Part shown: piece by piece, positions 26,660-33,567 of the stretch
How the letters are laid out: every line of letters begins with the position of its first letter
Position numbering within the stretch: position 1 is the stretch's first letter
NCBI RefSeq assembly: GCF_009724685.1
Contig: NZ_WMEF01000001.1
Location: 744,001 to 808,000, forward strand
Direction: 5' to 3'
Source of the DNA: Lysinibacillus cavernae
GTDB lineage: Bacteria > Bacillota > Bacilli > Bacillales_A > Planococcaceae
DNA length: 64,000 bases
Program-made: the position numbers and the translations under genes
The notes under the pieces: generated by a model
What the model saw: only the letters and a program-made list of their open reading frames with translations
Told to the model about the DNA's origin: nothing
The model's database searches: none

Positions 26660-27163
26660 TTATTTTTTACATTTTTTACATTGGGAATGGAATAAATCTC
26701 TACTGCTGCTATTCAAACTAAAAAATTCATCTGTAGCAGGGAGAATATCATGACATTTACTACATCTTTTTGTTTTTAATCTTAATTTATTAATATAAGT
26801 TACTTTTCTCCATTGTCTATCATTCTCTTGTTTAATTTTTAGACAGATTGTATTAAATCTACTTCCAACAGTTTTGACGGGAATTCCTAAAACTTTTGCG
26901 ATAGTATAATAGGAATAATCTTTTGTAATATATGAAAGTAGTTTAATTTGTTCTTCATTCAATGCTTTTTTAATTAATTCATCTAAATCCGCAAATAGAC
27001 TGATGACATCTGTGTTCATTTTTAAAGAATTTGTTGCACAAGCACCTTGATTAAAGTTTGTATCATCAATCGATCCTCTAAAAGTTAACAGCTCTTTTAT
27101 AACTGTTATATCAGATAATACTAACTGATTATATTTCGTATCCTTACTTGTTTGAAAAGCCAT
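26660..27163 (-). CDS. Sigma-region-4-like regulator with zinc ribbon
   Basis: A 167-aa protein with AAAGGAG eleven bases before the ATG. Residues ~85-130 form a helix-turn-helix of sigma-70 region 4 type: LLSYITKDYSYYTIAKVLG followed by IPVKTVGSRFNTICLKIKQ. Residues ~133-167 are a zinc-ribbon-like end with two C-x-x-C pairs (CSKCHDILPATDEFF and CKKCKK), similar to the zinc knuckles found beside HNH or transcription domains. There is no HNH core. The combination suggests a DNA-binding transcription factor, most simply the late activator of the tail operon that lies next on the same strand. Its own promoter overlaps one arm of a large dyad shared with the divergent gene. Confidence 0.6.
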   Translation of the reverse strand: MAFQTSKDTKYNQLVLSDITVIKELLTFRGSIDDTNFNQGACATNSLKMNTDVISLFADLDELIKKALNEEQIKLLSYITKDYSYYTIAKVLGIPVKTVGSRFNTICLKIKQENDRQWRKVTYINKLRLKTKRCSKCHDILPATDEFFSLNSSSRDLFHSQCKKCKK

Positions 27164-27206
27164 GCCATATTCATCTCCTTTAATTTTTCCATATTTATGC
27201 TTTTAT

Positions 27207-27234
27207 ATTATAGTCTTATTATTAAATAAATCAA
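27207..27234 (-). promoter_or_regulatory. Promoter of the sigma-like regulator gene
   Basis: On the minus strand TTGATT (27229-27234) and TATAAT (27207-27212) are separated by 16 bp, a good sigma-A type match 44 bp upstream of the ATG at 27163. The -35 is next to the left arm of the AT-rich inverted repeat. Confidence 0.6.
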
Positions 27235-27319
27235 TATTTTAAATTAATTAATTTATTGAAAGGGGTTTTACACGAACTTGTGTTGATAATTTAATTGGAT
27301 TAATTAATTTAAAAATATT
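27233..27319. repeat. Inverted repeat spanning divergent promoters (operator?)
   Basis: The left arm (27233-27252) and right arm (27299-27319) match as reverse complements over 20 bp with one inserted A. The arms overlap the -35 of the leftward promoter and the -10 of the rightward promoter. The 46 bp between them includes GAACTTGTGTTG (27274-27285), one mismatch from a LexA box. Placement over both promoters suggests an operator for a repressor of the divergent pair. TTTTAAATTAATT also recurs near 23495 and 26088. Confidence 0.5.
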
Positions 27320-27324
27320 ATAAT
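27295..27324 (+). promoter_or_regulatory. Promoter of the YopQ-like/MrpR-like operon
   Basis: TTGGAT (27295-27300) and TATAAT (27319-27324) are 18 bp apart. Transcription would begin near 27331, which rules out the upstream TTG at 27324 as the start codon and supports the TTG at 27390. Confidence 0.65.
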
Positions 27325-27389
27325 TGAAATTATCATGTGTTACTATTAAAGTAAATCCATGTAATTGGAAAATAGAGGAGGAAAGAGTA

Positions 27390-28706
27390 TTGAAGGTTGG
27401 GAAAACTAAAGAATTATTAATAGAAGAGATTAAAACAAAAATTCCTTTGTTGGTTCAAAACGATTTAAAATTAGATGAAATTTCTGCACAACTACATAAA
27501 CATCATATAAGTATTGGTAATATTCTTGAATTAATTAATGATGAGAGTAGGTTATATGAAGCAAACCTACAGGAACTTTTATTACTGGGAGAACAGCTTT
27601 ATTTAAAATTTAATGATGCTGATGAAGATTGGATAACGAAATGGCTAAATACATCAGAAGTCAAAGAGTTGAGGTTGTACATAAAGGAATCACCTTATGA
27701 AGAAACTATTACATTGCCATATACTTTTGAGAATACTCTTAAAACTGGGCACAATGAGTATGTGGCTGTAATTCCTAATTCAATTATTGGTAAACTTTGG
27801 ATGAGTGGTATTGCAATGTATAATCCAAATATTCAAAGGCAAGCAAAAAAGAAAAAGATTAAAAATGGGATTATAGAGGTTATGAATTTAAATCCAAAAT
27901 CTTTACGAGATATTGAAAAACAGGCGTTGGAAGGAGATTTAATAACCTCTACTTTGCGCTATAATGCCAAAGTAGGTTCTGGGGAAAATGGAACTGAATT
28001 TATTTATGATGATCGTGATAAATCGCTCACCTTATTGGAGGGATCGTCATTAGATGTTTTAGATGGAGCACATCGAACTTTTTCTATTTATAATGCCTAT
28101 ATGAAAAAAGTCGACTTAGAAGGTGCTATGATTGTTATTTTTTCTAATATGACGGAAGCTCAATGTAAACGAGTTCAAGTAGATATGGCAAAAGCGAATC
28201 CAATACCAAAACCTCGTTTACAAGAATTAGCTAAAGATAAATTATCTGATGAAGTTGTTATTGAATTAAAAGCTGAGGGAGAGTTAAAAGGGAGAATTAC
28301 ATCGAACTCCAATGTAAAATATTCATTTGGAGAAGTAGTAACCTTTTCTGAATTATCAAATGCGATCGATAATAGTTTTTCGATAGAAAATCGACTTGAA
28401 GTTATTAATATAGCTAATATTGTCAATGAATATATGATGTACCTCTTTGCTCACTATAAGGCAAACTTAATAGATAAACATTCATTAATGTTTAAGAGTA
28501 GGATGTTTATAGGACACATTGAATTGGCGGCTAAAATGTATGAGCATAGTATCCCATTTGAAAATTTAAAAAAGAACTTAGATAAATTAGATTTCTCAAT
28601 TAATAATGCCATGTGGGAGGAAGTAGGAATACTTAAATATGGTAATATCAGTTCTCGTAATAGAGTGAAAATCCAAAAAATATTTCAACAATTAATTTTA
28701 GAATGA
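27390..28706 (+). CDS. DndB/YopQ-like DGQHR-family protein
   Basis: The start is set at a TTG at 27390, eight bases after GAGGAGG; a TTG 66 bases earlier overlaps the -10 box. The 438-aa product carries LDGAHRTFS at residues ~223-231, close to the DGQHR signature of DndB-type proteins, followed by the usual IVIFSNMTEAQCKRVQVDMA and a PIPKPRLQEL segment. Such proteins share a ParB/sulfiredoxin-like fold. Length and company recall SP-beta YopQ (about 460 aa), which also lies next to the master repressor gene. No dnd modification genes are near, so DNA phosphorothioation is unlikely. A regulatory role in the lysis-lysogeny switch is inferred. Confidence 0.6.
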   Translation: MKVGKTKELLIEEIKTKIPLLVQNDLKLDEISAQLHKHHISIGNILELINDESRLYEANLQELLLLGEQLYLKFNDADEDWITKWLNTSEVKELRLYIKESPYEETITLPYTFENTLKTGHNEYVAVIPNSIIGKLWMSGIAMYNPNIQRQAKKKKIKNGIIEVMNLNPKSLRDIEKQALEGDLITSTLRYNAKVGSGENGTEFIYDDRDKSLTLLEGSSLDVLDGAHRTFSIYNAYMKKVDLEGAMIVIFSNMTEAQCKRVQVDMAKANPIPKPRLQELAKDKLSDEVVIELKAEGELKGRITSNSNVKYSFGEVVTFSELSNAIDNSFSIENRLEVINIANIVNEYMMYLFAHYKANLIDKHSLMFKSRMFIGHIELAAKMYEHSIPFENLKKNLDKLDFSINNAMWEEVGILKYGNISSRNRVKIQKIFQQLILE

Positions 28707-28716
28707 GGTGTAAAAG

Positions 28717-29703
28717 GTGCTTAAAGAAAACGTATTAAATAAAGATATTAAGGAATGGTATCTAAAATCATTAGATATACAAGATAACAGTCTTACTACT
28801 TATTTATCACTATTTAATAAGGCAACATTACTTGAAAATCAAAAGAATAAAGATATCTTTGACATGAATAAAGTAGAGTTGGAAGAGTTGTTTTATAGTT
28901 TAAAGTCGCCTAGCCCCCAATCCATCAGTGCATCTATCGGTTTTATTGGAAGATATATAGATTGGGCTATAATGAATGGCTACACAGATAACCGATCACA
29001 GAGACTACCAAGTATTATTGATATGGAATACTGTAGTAGATTTGTCTATAAAGCATCAATAGTACGTTATACAAGAGAACAATTATTAACATATATGCAG
29101 TTATTTGAAGATCAAAGACATGCAGTATTTTTACTATGTTTATTTGAAGGAATAAAAGGTGAAGGCTATAGTGAGATCTTAAATTTAAAGATGGAAGATT
29201 TAAAAGATGATAACGGTGTTTTCCTGGCAAAATTGACGAATAGTAAGGGCTATAGCCGAATCATTGAAATATCCGAAGAACTATATTGGCGGTTAGACAG
29301 GTTAGATAAAATATCTTCAACAAGTTTACAGCCTAAGCAAGGCCAAAAATATTTTTCGGATAGCACTTACATTTTTAAAAAAGCGAATGCAAAAGGAGAA
29401 GATATTCAGCTTAGGGCATCATTTGGAAATAGAGCTTTAGATTTAGCAAAATCAATTTTTGACAATAGCAATTTGATAGCTAGTACAATTCAAGTATCAG
29501 GGATGATGTGGTATATATGGGAATTGCTTAAACATCATGAAGAGAAGATACTGAATAAAGAAGTTTTAGAGAAAGTTGCTAGTAAATATGATACTGGATA
29601 TGTAAATAAAGATAGCAAATATGTTAGTTATTCTATCCTTCAGCATAAACTAGATTTTGATTTTATTAAAACTAACTATGGTTTTATCAATATAGGATTA
29701 TAG
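28717..29703 (+). CDS. Integrase-fold repressor, MrpR/YopR-like
   Basis: A 328-aa protein with a GTG start after GAGGTG, 10 bp past the upstream stop. It has the layout of a tyrosine recombinase: an N-terminal SAM-like core-binding part (residues ~1-105, with SISASIGFIGRYIDWAIMNG) and a catalytic-domain-like part (RYTREQLLTYMQLFE, then EGIKGEGYSEILNLKMEDLK). In active enzymes the second segment reads G-L-R-x-x-E-L; here the arginine is absent, and the later H-x-x-R and active tyrosine context are not found. This is the pattern of SP-beta MrpR (YopR), an integrase-fold repressor that keeps the prophage silent. Linkage to the YopQ-like gene strengthens the call. A terminator follows. Confidence 0.68.
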   Translation: MLKENVLNKDIKEWYLKSLDIQDNSLTTYLSLFNKATLLENQKNKDIFDMNKVELEELFYSLKSPSPQSISASIGFIGRYIDWAIMNGYTDNRSQRLPSIIDMEYCSRFVYKASIVRYTREQLLTYMQLFEDQRHAVFLLCLFEGIKGEGYSEILNLKMEDLKDDNGVFLAKLTNSKGYSRIIEISEELYWRLDRLDKISSTSLQPKQGQKYFSDSTYIFKKANAKGEDIQLRASFGNRALDLAKSIFDNSNLIASTIQVSGMMWYIWELLKHHEEKILNKEVLEKVASKYDTGYVNKDSKYVSYSILQHKLDFDFIKTNYGFINIGL

Positions 29704-29727
29704 AACTGGTGTATACCAGTTTTTTTT
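29704..29727 (+). terminator. Terminator of the repressor operon
   Basis: ACTGGT (29705-29710) and ACCAGT (29715-29720) pair across a GTAT loop, with flanking A/T pairs, and are followed by eight T residues. It directly follows the repressor stop codon. Confidence 0.85.
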
Positions 29728-29782
29728 ATTTGGTGAAAAATACTAATAGATTTAAATTTGTAAATAATCTCTAGTAAATCAC

Positions 29783-29812
29783 TTGAAAACGAACGTCTGT
29801 TCGTGTTAATAT
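29783..29812 (+). promoter_or_regulatory. SOS promoter with perfect LexA (DinR) box
   Basis: GAACGTCTGTTC at 29791-29802 fits the Bacillus LexA/DinR consensus GAAC-N4-GTTC exactly, with flanking C and G. It lies between a -35 (TTGAAA, 29783-29788) and a -10 (TAATAT, 29807-29812; 18-bp spacer), so LexA binding would block RNA polymerase. The controlled gene is the one at 29854. Confidence 0.85.
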
Positions 29813-29853
29813 GAAAACAATATAATTGGTTTTATCTATAAGGAGCGATTTAC

Positions 29854-30318
29854 ATGAATGATAAGGAGACAACAGCAGTATTGGAGCTTGTTATTTATAA
29901 AGATAGTGATATTTCTTTAGAGTTAATGAATAATTTCTATGGCAGTATTTCCAATGTAATTTTAAACGATGAAGGAGGAAATGCTTTAATTTGTGAATGC
30001 ATGGATAGCTCGCTTTCTAGTTTAATTCTTATGGATAAATGGAATGATGATGAGGTGGAGCTTATTAAGGCAATGGGTGATACTAAATTTATCTATAAGA
30101 AATCTCAGGCTATAGATATCCATTATGATAGTTTAGTTCAGTTAGATGATAATAAAGATAATATTTTTAGTGTTGTAGAGTTCCAAAATATTGTTTATTT
30201 ATATAGTGGGTACCAAAGAAAATCAATTATCGATAACAATATTACATGTCTAAATAGTCTTAAACATTATTTGAATAGTAACTATCCAGAACATAAAATT
30301 TTAGAAAGAATGAATTAA
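29854..30318 (+). CDS. SOS-controlled small protein, putative inducer
   Basis: A 154-aa acidic, soluble protein with AAGGAG eight bases before its ATG and a 5' leader of about 35 bases from a LexA-boxed promoter. I do not recognise a family. It has an N-terminal beta-alpha region (TTAVLELVIYKDSDISLELM) and another strand set at NIFSVVEFQNIVYLYSGY. Its position immediately after the integrase-fold repressor, behind its own SOS promoter, is the classic place for an antirepressor that releases the element after DNA damage. This is inference: the sequence shows the control site, not the activity. Downstream small genes may be in the same transcript. Confidence 0.6.
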   Translation: MNDKETTAVLELVIYKDSDISLELMNNFYGSISNVILNDEGGNALICECMDSSLSSLILMDKWNDDEVELIKAMGDTKFIYKKSQAIDIHYDSLVQLDDNKDNIFSVVEFQNIVYLYSGYQRKSIIDNNITCLNSLKHYLNSNYPEHKILERMN

Positions 30319-30371
30319 GTTGGATTATCGTTATCAATAGATAGATTAATGTAAAAAAACGAGGTGTTTTA

Positions 30372-30545
30372 ATGGAGAAATATTTAGTTAAAGAGTTTGC
30401 ATCCGAAATAGTTGAACAATCGAGAGGTAGAATAAGCATGATAGATGCAGAAGCATTAGCGATTGTTTATATAGCAAAGATGAAATCTATCCATCCACCC
30501 TCTAGCTTAAGAAAAATTCTTCAAAAATTGGTTAATAACCTTTAG
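30372..30545 (+). CDS. Small phage-region protein (57 aa)
   Basis: A 57-codon frame with a clean GAGGTG site seven bases before its ATG. The product starts MEKYLVKEF, has an amphipathic helix (SMIDAEALAIVYIAKMKS) and a basic C-terminus (SSLRKILQKLVNNL). No family is recognised. It lies between two other small genes on the same strand, 53 bp after the SOS-controlled gene, and may share its transcript. Length is below common annotation cut-offs. Confidence 0.5.
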   Translation: MEKYLVKEFASEIVEQSRGRISMIDAEALAIVYIAKMKSIHPPSSLRKILQKLVNNL

Positions 30546-30579
30546 TACATATATATTTCTCATAAAAGGAGGCTTACAT

Positions 30580-30825
30580 ATGAAAGCAATCATGAAAGAT
30601 GAAACAGAAGAAATACTAAATACTAATTTTGTTGAAATTCTTTGTATGATCAATCAAGGAAGGGGTATTGAAAATGAACAAAATTTTAGGGAATGTATGA
30701 AAAAGTGTATAAAGCTTCAAGTAGGATTACTGAATTCTATAGAACTTGTTGAACGGACATATTTGGAATTACATAATAAATATGAGCATACTCATTTAGC
30801 ATTAAATGCTGAATCTAATACTTAA
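30580..30825 (+). CDS. Small phage-region protein (81 aa)
   Basis: An 81-aa helical protein with a strong AAAGGAGG site and seven-base spacing before its ATG. It contains three cysteines (EILCMINQ, FRECMKKCIKL) and no membrane segment. No family is recognised. The strong ribosome site and tight packing among other small plus-strand frames support it being a real gene of the element's regulatory end; function is unknown. Confidence 0.55.
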   Translation: MKAIMKDETEEILNTNFVEILCMINQGRGIENEQNFRECMKKCIKLQVGLLNSIELVERTYLELHNKYEHTHLALNAESNT

Positions 30826-30899
30826 TAACTGTTACAACTAGTAGGAAATAAGTAGTGATCATTAAAGATTCTATTCATTTAATGAAGGGAATGAGTTAA

Positions 30900-31079
30900 A
30901 TGAACATAGTAAAAAACGAAAGAACAATTGCTTTGAAGGTTGATAGCTATGCTATGGCGTTAGGTTATCAAGAAATGGGTGAACTAAATCTACTTATTTC
31001 AATGGAGATGGATCATTTAGAATGGGAGGCGCATAAAATTATAGAAGGTTTATTAAAAAGGGTAAATGAATACATATAG
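30900..31079 (+). CDS. Small phage-region protein (59 aa)
   Basis: A 59-codon frame starting with ATG nine bases after GAAGGGA. The product (MNIVKNERTIALKVDSYAMA at the start, then helices) ends KRVNEYI. No family is recognised. It is the last apparent gene of the element: a terminator follows at 31166 and the host floT operon promoter at 31221. Being the boundary gene, it could also be host-derived. Confidence 0.45.
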   Translation: MNIVKNERTIALKVDSYAMALGYQEMGELNLLISMEMDHLEWEAHKIIEGLLKRVNEYI

Positions 31080-31165
31080 AGGAACAAAATTGGCTCTTTC
31101 AAAAACTACTTGAATACGCAATCTTTACTTAACATACAATATCAATGGATTTTTTACATAATGTT

Positions 31166-31196
31166 ATGGAGCATATTACATGTATGCTCCATTTTT
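31166..31196 (+). terminator. Terminator at the element/host boundary
   Basis: ATGGAGCATA (31166-31175) pairs perfectly with TATGCTCCAT (31183-31192) across a 7-base loop and is followed by TTTT. It closes the element's small-gene block before the floT operon. Confidence 0.8.
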
Positions 31197-31220
31197 AAAT
31201 TGAAAAATTAAGAAAATTTT

Positions 31221-31249
31221 TGAAACTTTTCCTGCTGTACATCCGTATA
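31221..31249 (+). promoter_or_regulatory. Sigma-W promoter of the yuaF-floT operon
   Basis: TGAAAC (31221-31226) and CGTATA (31244-31249), 17 bp apart, match the sigma-W consensus TGAAAC-N16/17-CGTA. The B. subtilis yuaF-floT operon is a known sigma-W target, so envelope stress control is likely conserved. Confidence 0.85.
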
Positions 31250-31280
31250 GTAGGTAATATGATGAAAAGGGGTGAGCAAC

Positions 31281-31811
31281 TTGACGCTATTTGGCTATTC
31301 ACTCGAGCAAATCTTTTTGGTGGTTTTAATTTTCTCTGGCCTTGCCACAATATTAGTTATGTTTTTTGGTGACGCTGTCGAAGGTATTGGTGAAGGACTG
31401 CCCATTTTTAACCCGAGTGTCATTCTATCTTTCATTACGTTGATGTCAGCAGCAGGTTTTATTTTAGAAAAACTAGCCTTGTTCTCTAGCGTTTGGAACA
31501 TTATTGCTGCATGTATCATAGGCGCTATTTTAAGTACGTTGTTTTATTTATTCGTCCTTGTTCCGCTACGGTCAGCTGATGTTTCGTTGGCTTATACGGA
31601 GGAATCACTAGCAGGGCAATTGGGAAGAGTCATTGTACCAATCCCTGTAGATGGCTTTGGAGAGGTTGTCATCGAAACGACAAGCGGTATGATTTCGAAG
31701 CGGGCAACAGGCTATGATAATGAAGCCATTGACTATGATGAAACCGTGCTTGTTGTGGATGTGAAGGACGGGACACTATTTGTCAGAACGTATGAGAAAA
31801 AATTTGTCTAA
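31281..31811 (+). CDS. yuaF: NfeD-family membrane protein YuaF
   Basis: I prefer the TTG at 31281 (176 aa), eight bases after AAGGGGTGA; the GTG at 31272 lies inside that site. Residues ~5-110 hold four hydrophobic segments (IFLVVLIFSGLATILVMFF and others), and residues ~115-176 form the soluble OB-fold NfeD domain (GQLGRVIVPIPVDGFGEVVI, DGTLFVRTYE). YuaF partners with the flotillin FloT in lipid-raft-like membrane domains. It is 15 bp ahead of floT and shares its sigma-W promoter. Length agrees with B. subtilis YuaF (about 174 aa). Confidence 0.88.
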   Translation: MTLFGYSLEQIFLVVLIFSGLATILVMFFGDAVEGIGEGLPIFNPSVILSFITLMSAAGFILEKLALFSSVWNIIAACIIGAILSTLFYLFVLVPLRSADVSLAYTEESLAGQLGRVIVPIPVDGFGEVVIETTSGMISKRATGYDNEAIDYDETVLVVDVKDGTLFVRTYEKKFV

Positions 31812-31826
31812 AGGAGAGATCTATCT

Positions 31827-33380
31827 ATGTCAACCGAGATTTTAATTGTTTTAGGAATAGTAGCGTTCGTATTAATTGCACTAGTCGGCTTATATGTGAC
31901 AAAGTATCGTACTGCGGGTCCTGATGAAGCACTAATTGTCACAGGTAGCTATCTCGGCTCCAAAAATGTACATAAAGATGAGTCGGGGAATCGCATTAAA
32001 ATTATTCGTGGAGGCGGTACATTTGTCTTCCCTATTTTCCAGCAAGCACAGCCATTAAGTTTATTATCTAGCAAACTAGAAGTGACAACGCCTGAAGTGT
32101 ATACAGAGCAAGGTGTTCCTGTAATGGCTGATGGTACAGCTATTATTAAAATCGGTGGCTCTATATCAGAAATTGCAACAGCAGCAGAGCAGTTTTTAGG
32201 AAAGCAAAAGGCGGAGCGTGAAGGTGAAGCACGTGAAGTTTTAGAAGGTCATTTGCGTTCGATTTTAGGTTCAATGACGGTTGAGGAGATTTACAAAAAC
32301 CGTGATAAATTCTCACAGGAAGTTCAACGAGTTGCCTCTCAGGATCTAGCTAAAATGGGTCTTGTTATTGTATCCTTTACGATCAAGGATGTACGAGACA
32401 AAAATGGCTATTTAGATTCACTTGGTAAACCGAGAATCGCGCAGGTAAAACGAGATGCTGATATTGCAACGGCAGATGCGGAGAAAGAAACACGTATTAA
32501 ACGTGCAGAAGCGTCTAAGGAAGCGCAAAAGGCAGAATTAGAGCGTGCAACTGAAATTGCTGAAGCAGAAAAAGAAAACCAATTAAAGGTAGCTGAATTC
32601 CGTCGTGAGCAGGATATTGCGAAAGCTCGTGCGGACCAAGCCTATGAGCTCGAAACAGCCCGTTCTAAACAGGAAGTTACGGAACAAGAAATGCAAATTC
32701 GCATTATCGAACGTCAAAAACAAATCGAATTAGAAGAAAAAGAGATTTTACGTCGTGAAAAGCAATATGACTCCGAAGTGAAGAAAAAGGCTGATGCAGA
32801 TCGTTATGCTGTAGAACAAAATGCGGCAGCAGAAAAAATGCGTGAACTTGCACAAGCGGATGCGGAGAAATACCGTATTGAATCATTGGCGAAAGCGGAA
32901 GCAGAGAAAATTCGATTGGATGGTCTTGCGAAAGCAGATGCAGAACGAGCACAAGGGGAAACAGAAGCGGATATTATTCGACTTCGAGGTCTTGCTGAAG
33001 CAGAAGCAAAACGTAAGATTGCTGAAGCCTTTGAATACTATGGTCAAGCAGCTGTGCTTGATATGATTGTCCGTATGATGCCAGAATATGCGAAAGAGCT
33101 TGCGAGCCCTCTTGGCAATATCGATAAGATTACAGTTGTCGATACTGGTGGTGGAGAAGGTAGTGGTGCGAATAAGGTTACTTCTTATGCAACCAATCTA
33201 ATGTCTACGCTACAAGAAACGTTAAAAGAAACTTCGGGTATTGATGTGAAAGAGCTGATAGAAAGTTATGCAGGTAAGCACACATTGCGACCAGAACTAG
33301 AGCAAATTGCACTGGGTCTTGAAAAAAAGCAAGCACCTGTTAAAGCAGAAGAAATGAAAGAAGCAGTTGAACAATCCTAA
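31827..33380 (+). CDS. floT: Flotillin FloT
   Basis: A 517-aa protein (B. subtilis FloT about 509). Residues 5-28 are a membrane anchor (EILIVLGIVAFVLIALVGLY). Residues ~30-200 form the SPFH/PHB domain (DEALIVTGSYLG, RGGGTFVFPIFQQAQPLSL). Residues ~205-400 are the flotillin coiled coil rich in EA repeats. FloT organises functional membrane microdomains with NfeD-type partners and influences signalling kinases, secretion and cell-envelope enzymes. A ribosome site GGAGAG precedes the ATG, and two hairpin terminators follow. The third gene of the B. subtilis operon, yuaI, is a GNAT acetyltransferase; here a GNAT gene lies just downstream but on the opposite strand. Confidence 0.95.
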   Translation: MSTEILIVLGIVAFVLIALVGLYVTKYRTAGPDEALIVTGSYLGSKNVHKDESGNRIKIIRGGGTFVFPIFQQAQPLSLLSSKLEVTTPEVYTEQGVPVMADGTAIIKIGGSISEIATAAEQFLGKQKAEREGEAREVLEGHLRSILGSMTVEEIYKNRDKFSQEVQRVASQDLAKMGLVIVSFTIKDVRDKNGYLDSLGKPRIAQVKRDADIATADAEKETRIKRAEASKEAQKAELERATEIAEAEKENQLKVAEFRREQDIAKARADQAYELETARSKQEVTEQEMQIRIIERQKQIELEEKEILRREKQYDSEVKKKADADRYAVEQNAAAEKMRELAQADAEKYRIESLAKAEAEKIRLDGLAKADAERAQGETEADIIRLRGLAEAEAKRKIAEAFEYYGQAAVLDMIVRMMPEYAKELASPLGNIDKITVVDTGGGEGSGANKVTSYATNLMSTLQETLKETSGIDVKELIESYAGKHTLRPELEQIALGLEKKQAPVKAEEMKEAVEQS

Positions 33381-33447
33381 TCAATTACGCTACGACAATC
33401 TCTTGATTCAGCGGCGTTTGAACACCTATTAAAAAAAGCGAGCAGTC

Positions 33448-33476
33448 AACTCCCTCCCTATAGTGGAGGGAGTTTT
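33448..33476 (+). terminator. Terminator after floT
   Basis: AACTCCCTCC (33448-33457) pairs perfectly with GGAGGGAGTT (33465-33474), loop of seven, followed by TT. It ends the yuaF-floT transcript about 70 bp after the stop codon. Confidence 0.7.
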
Positions 33477-33527
33477 CTATGTCTGACGCTTCGCTTTCGA
33501 TAAAAAATCATTTGCTGACTCAAGATA

Positions 33528-33567
33528 AAAGCGATCTGATGAATCATCTCATCAGGTCGCTTTTTTT
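33528..33567. terminator. Bidirectional terminator between floT and a GNAT gene
   Basis: GCGATCTGATGA (33531-33542) pairs with TCATCAGGTCGC (33549-33560) with one G-T wobble. Seven T follow on the plus strand and AAAA precedes (TTTT on minus), so it can stop both converging transcripts. The plus T-run overlaps the stop of the gene at 33566. Confidence 0.85.

Noticed and set aside
27274..27285. Second LexA box
   Set aside because: GAACTTGTGTTG has a mismatch in the core GTTC and lies upstream of both promoters' core elements; kept only as a remark.
27390..28706. DNA phosphorothioation (Dnd) system
   Set aside because: Only a DndB-like protein is present; no dndA, C, D or E genes are near, and the phage neighbourhood explains it as YopQ-like.
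28717..29703. Active phage integrase
   Set aside because: The fold fits, but the first catalytic arginine context (G-L-R-x-x-E-L) reads G-I-K-G-E-G-Y-S-E-I-L and no H-x-x-R or active tyrosine motif was found; a repressor of the MrpR type fits better.
31080..31280. tRNA or att direct repeat at the element boundary
   Set aside because: I found only a terminator and a sigma-W promoter; no cloverleaf or repeated core is visible inside the window.
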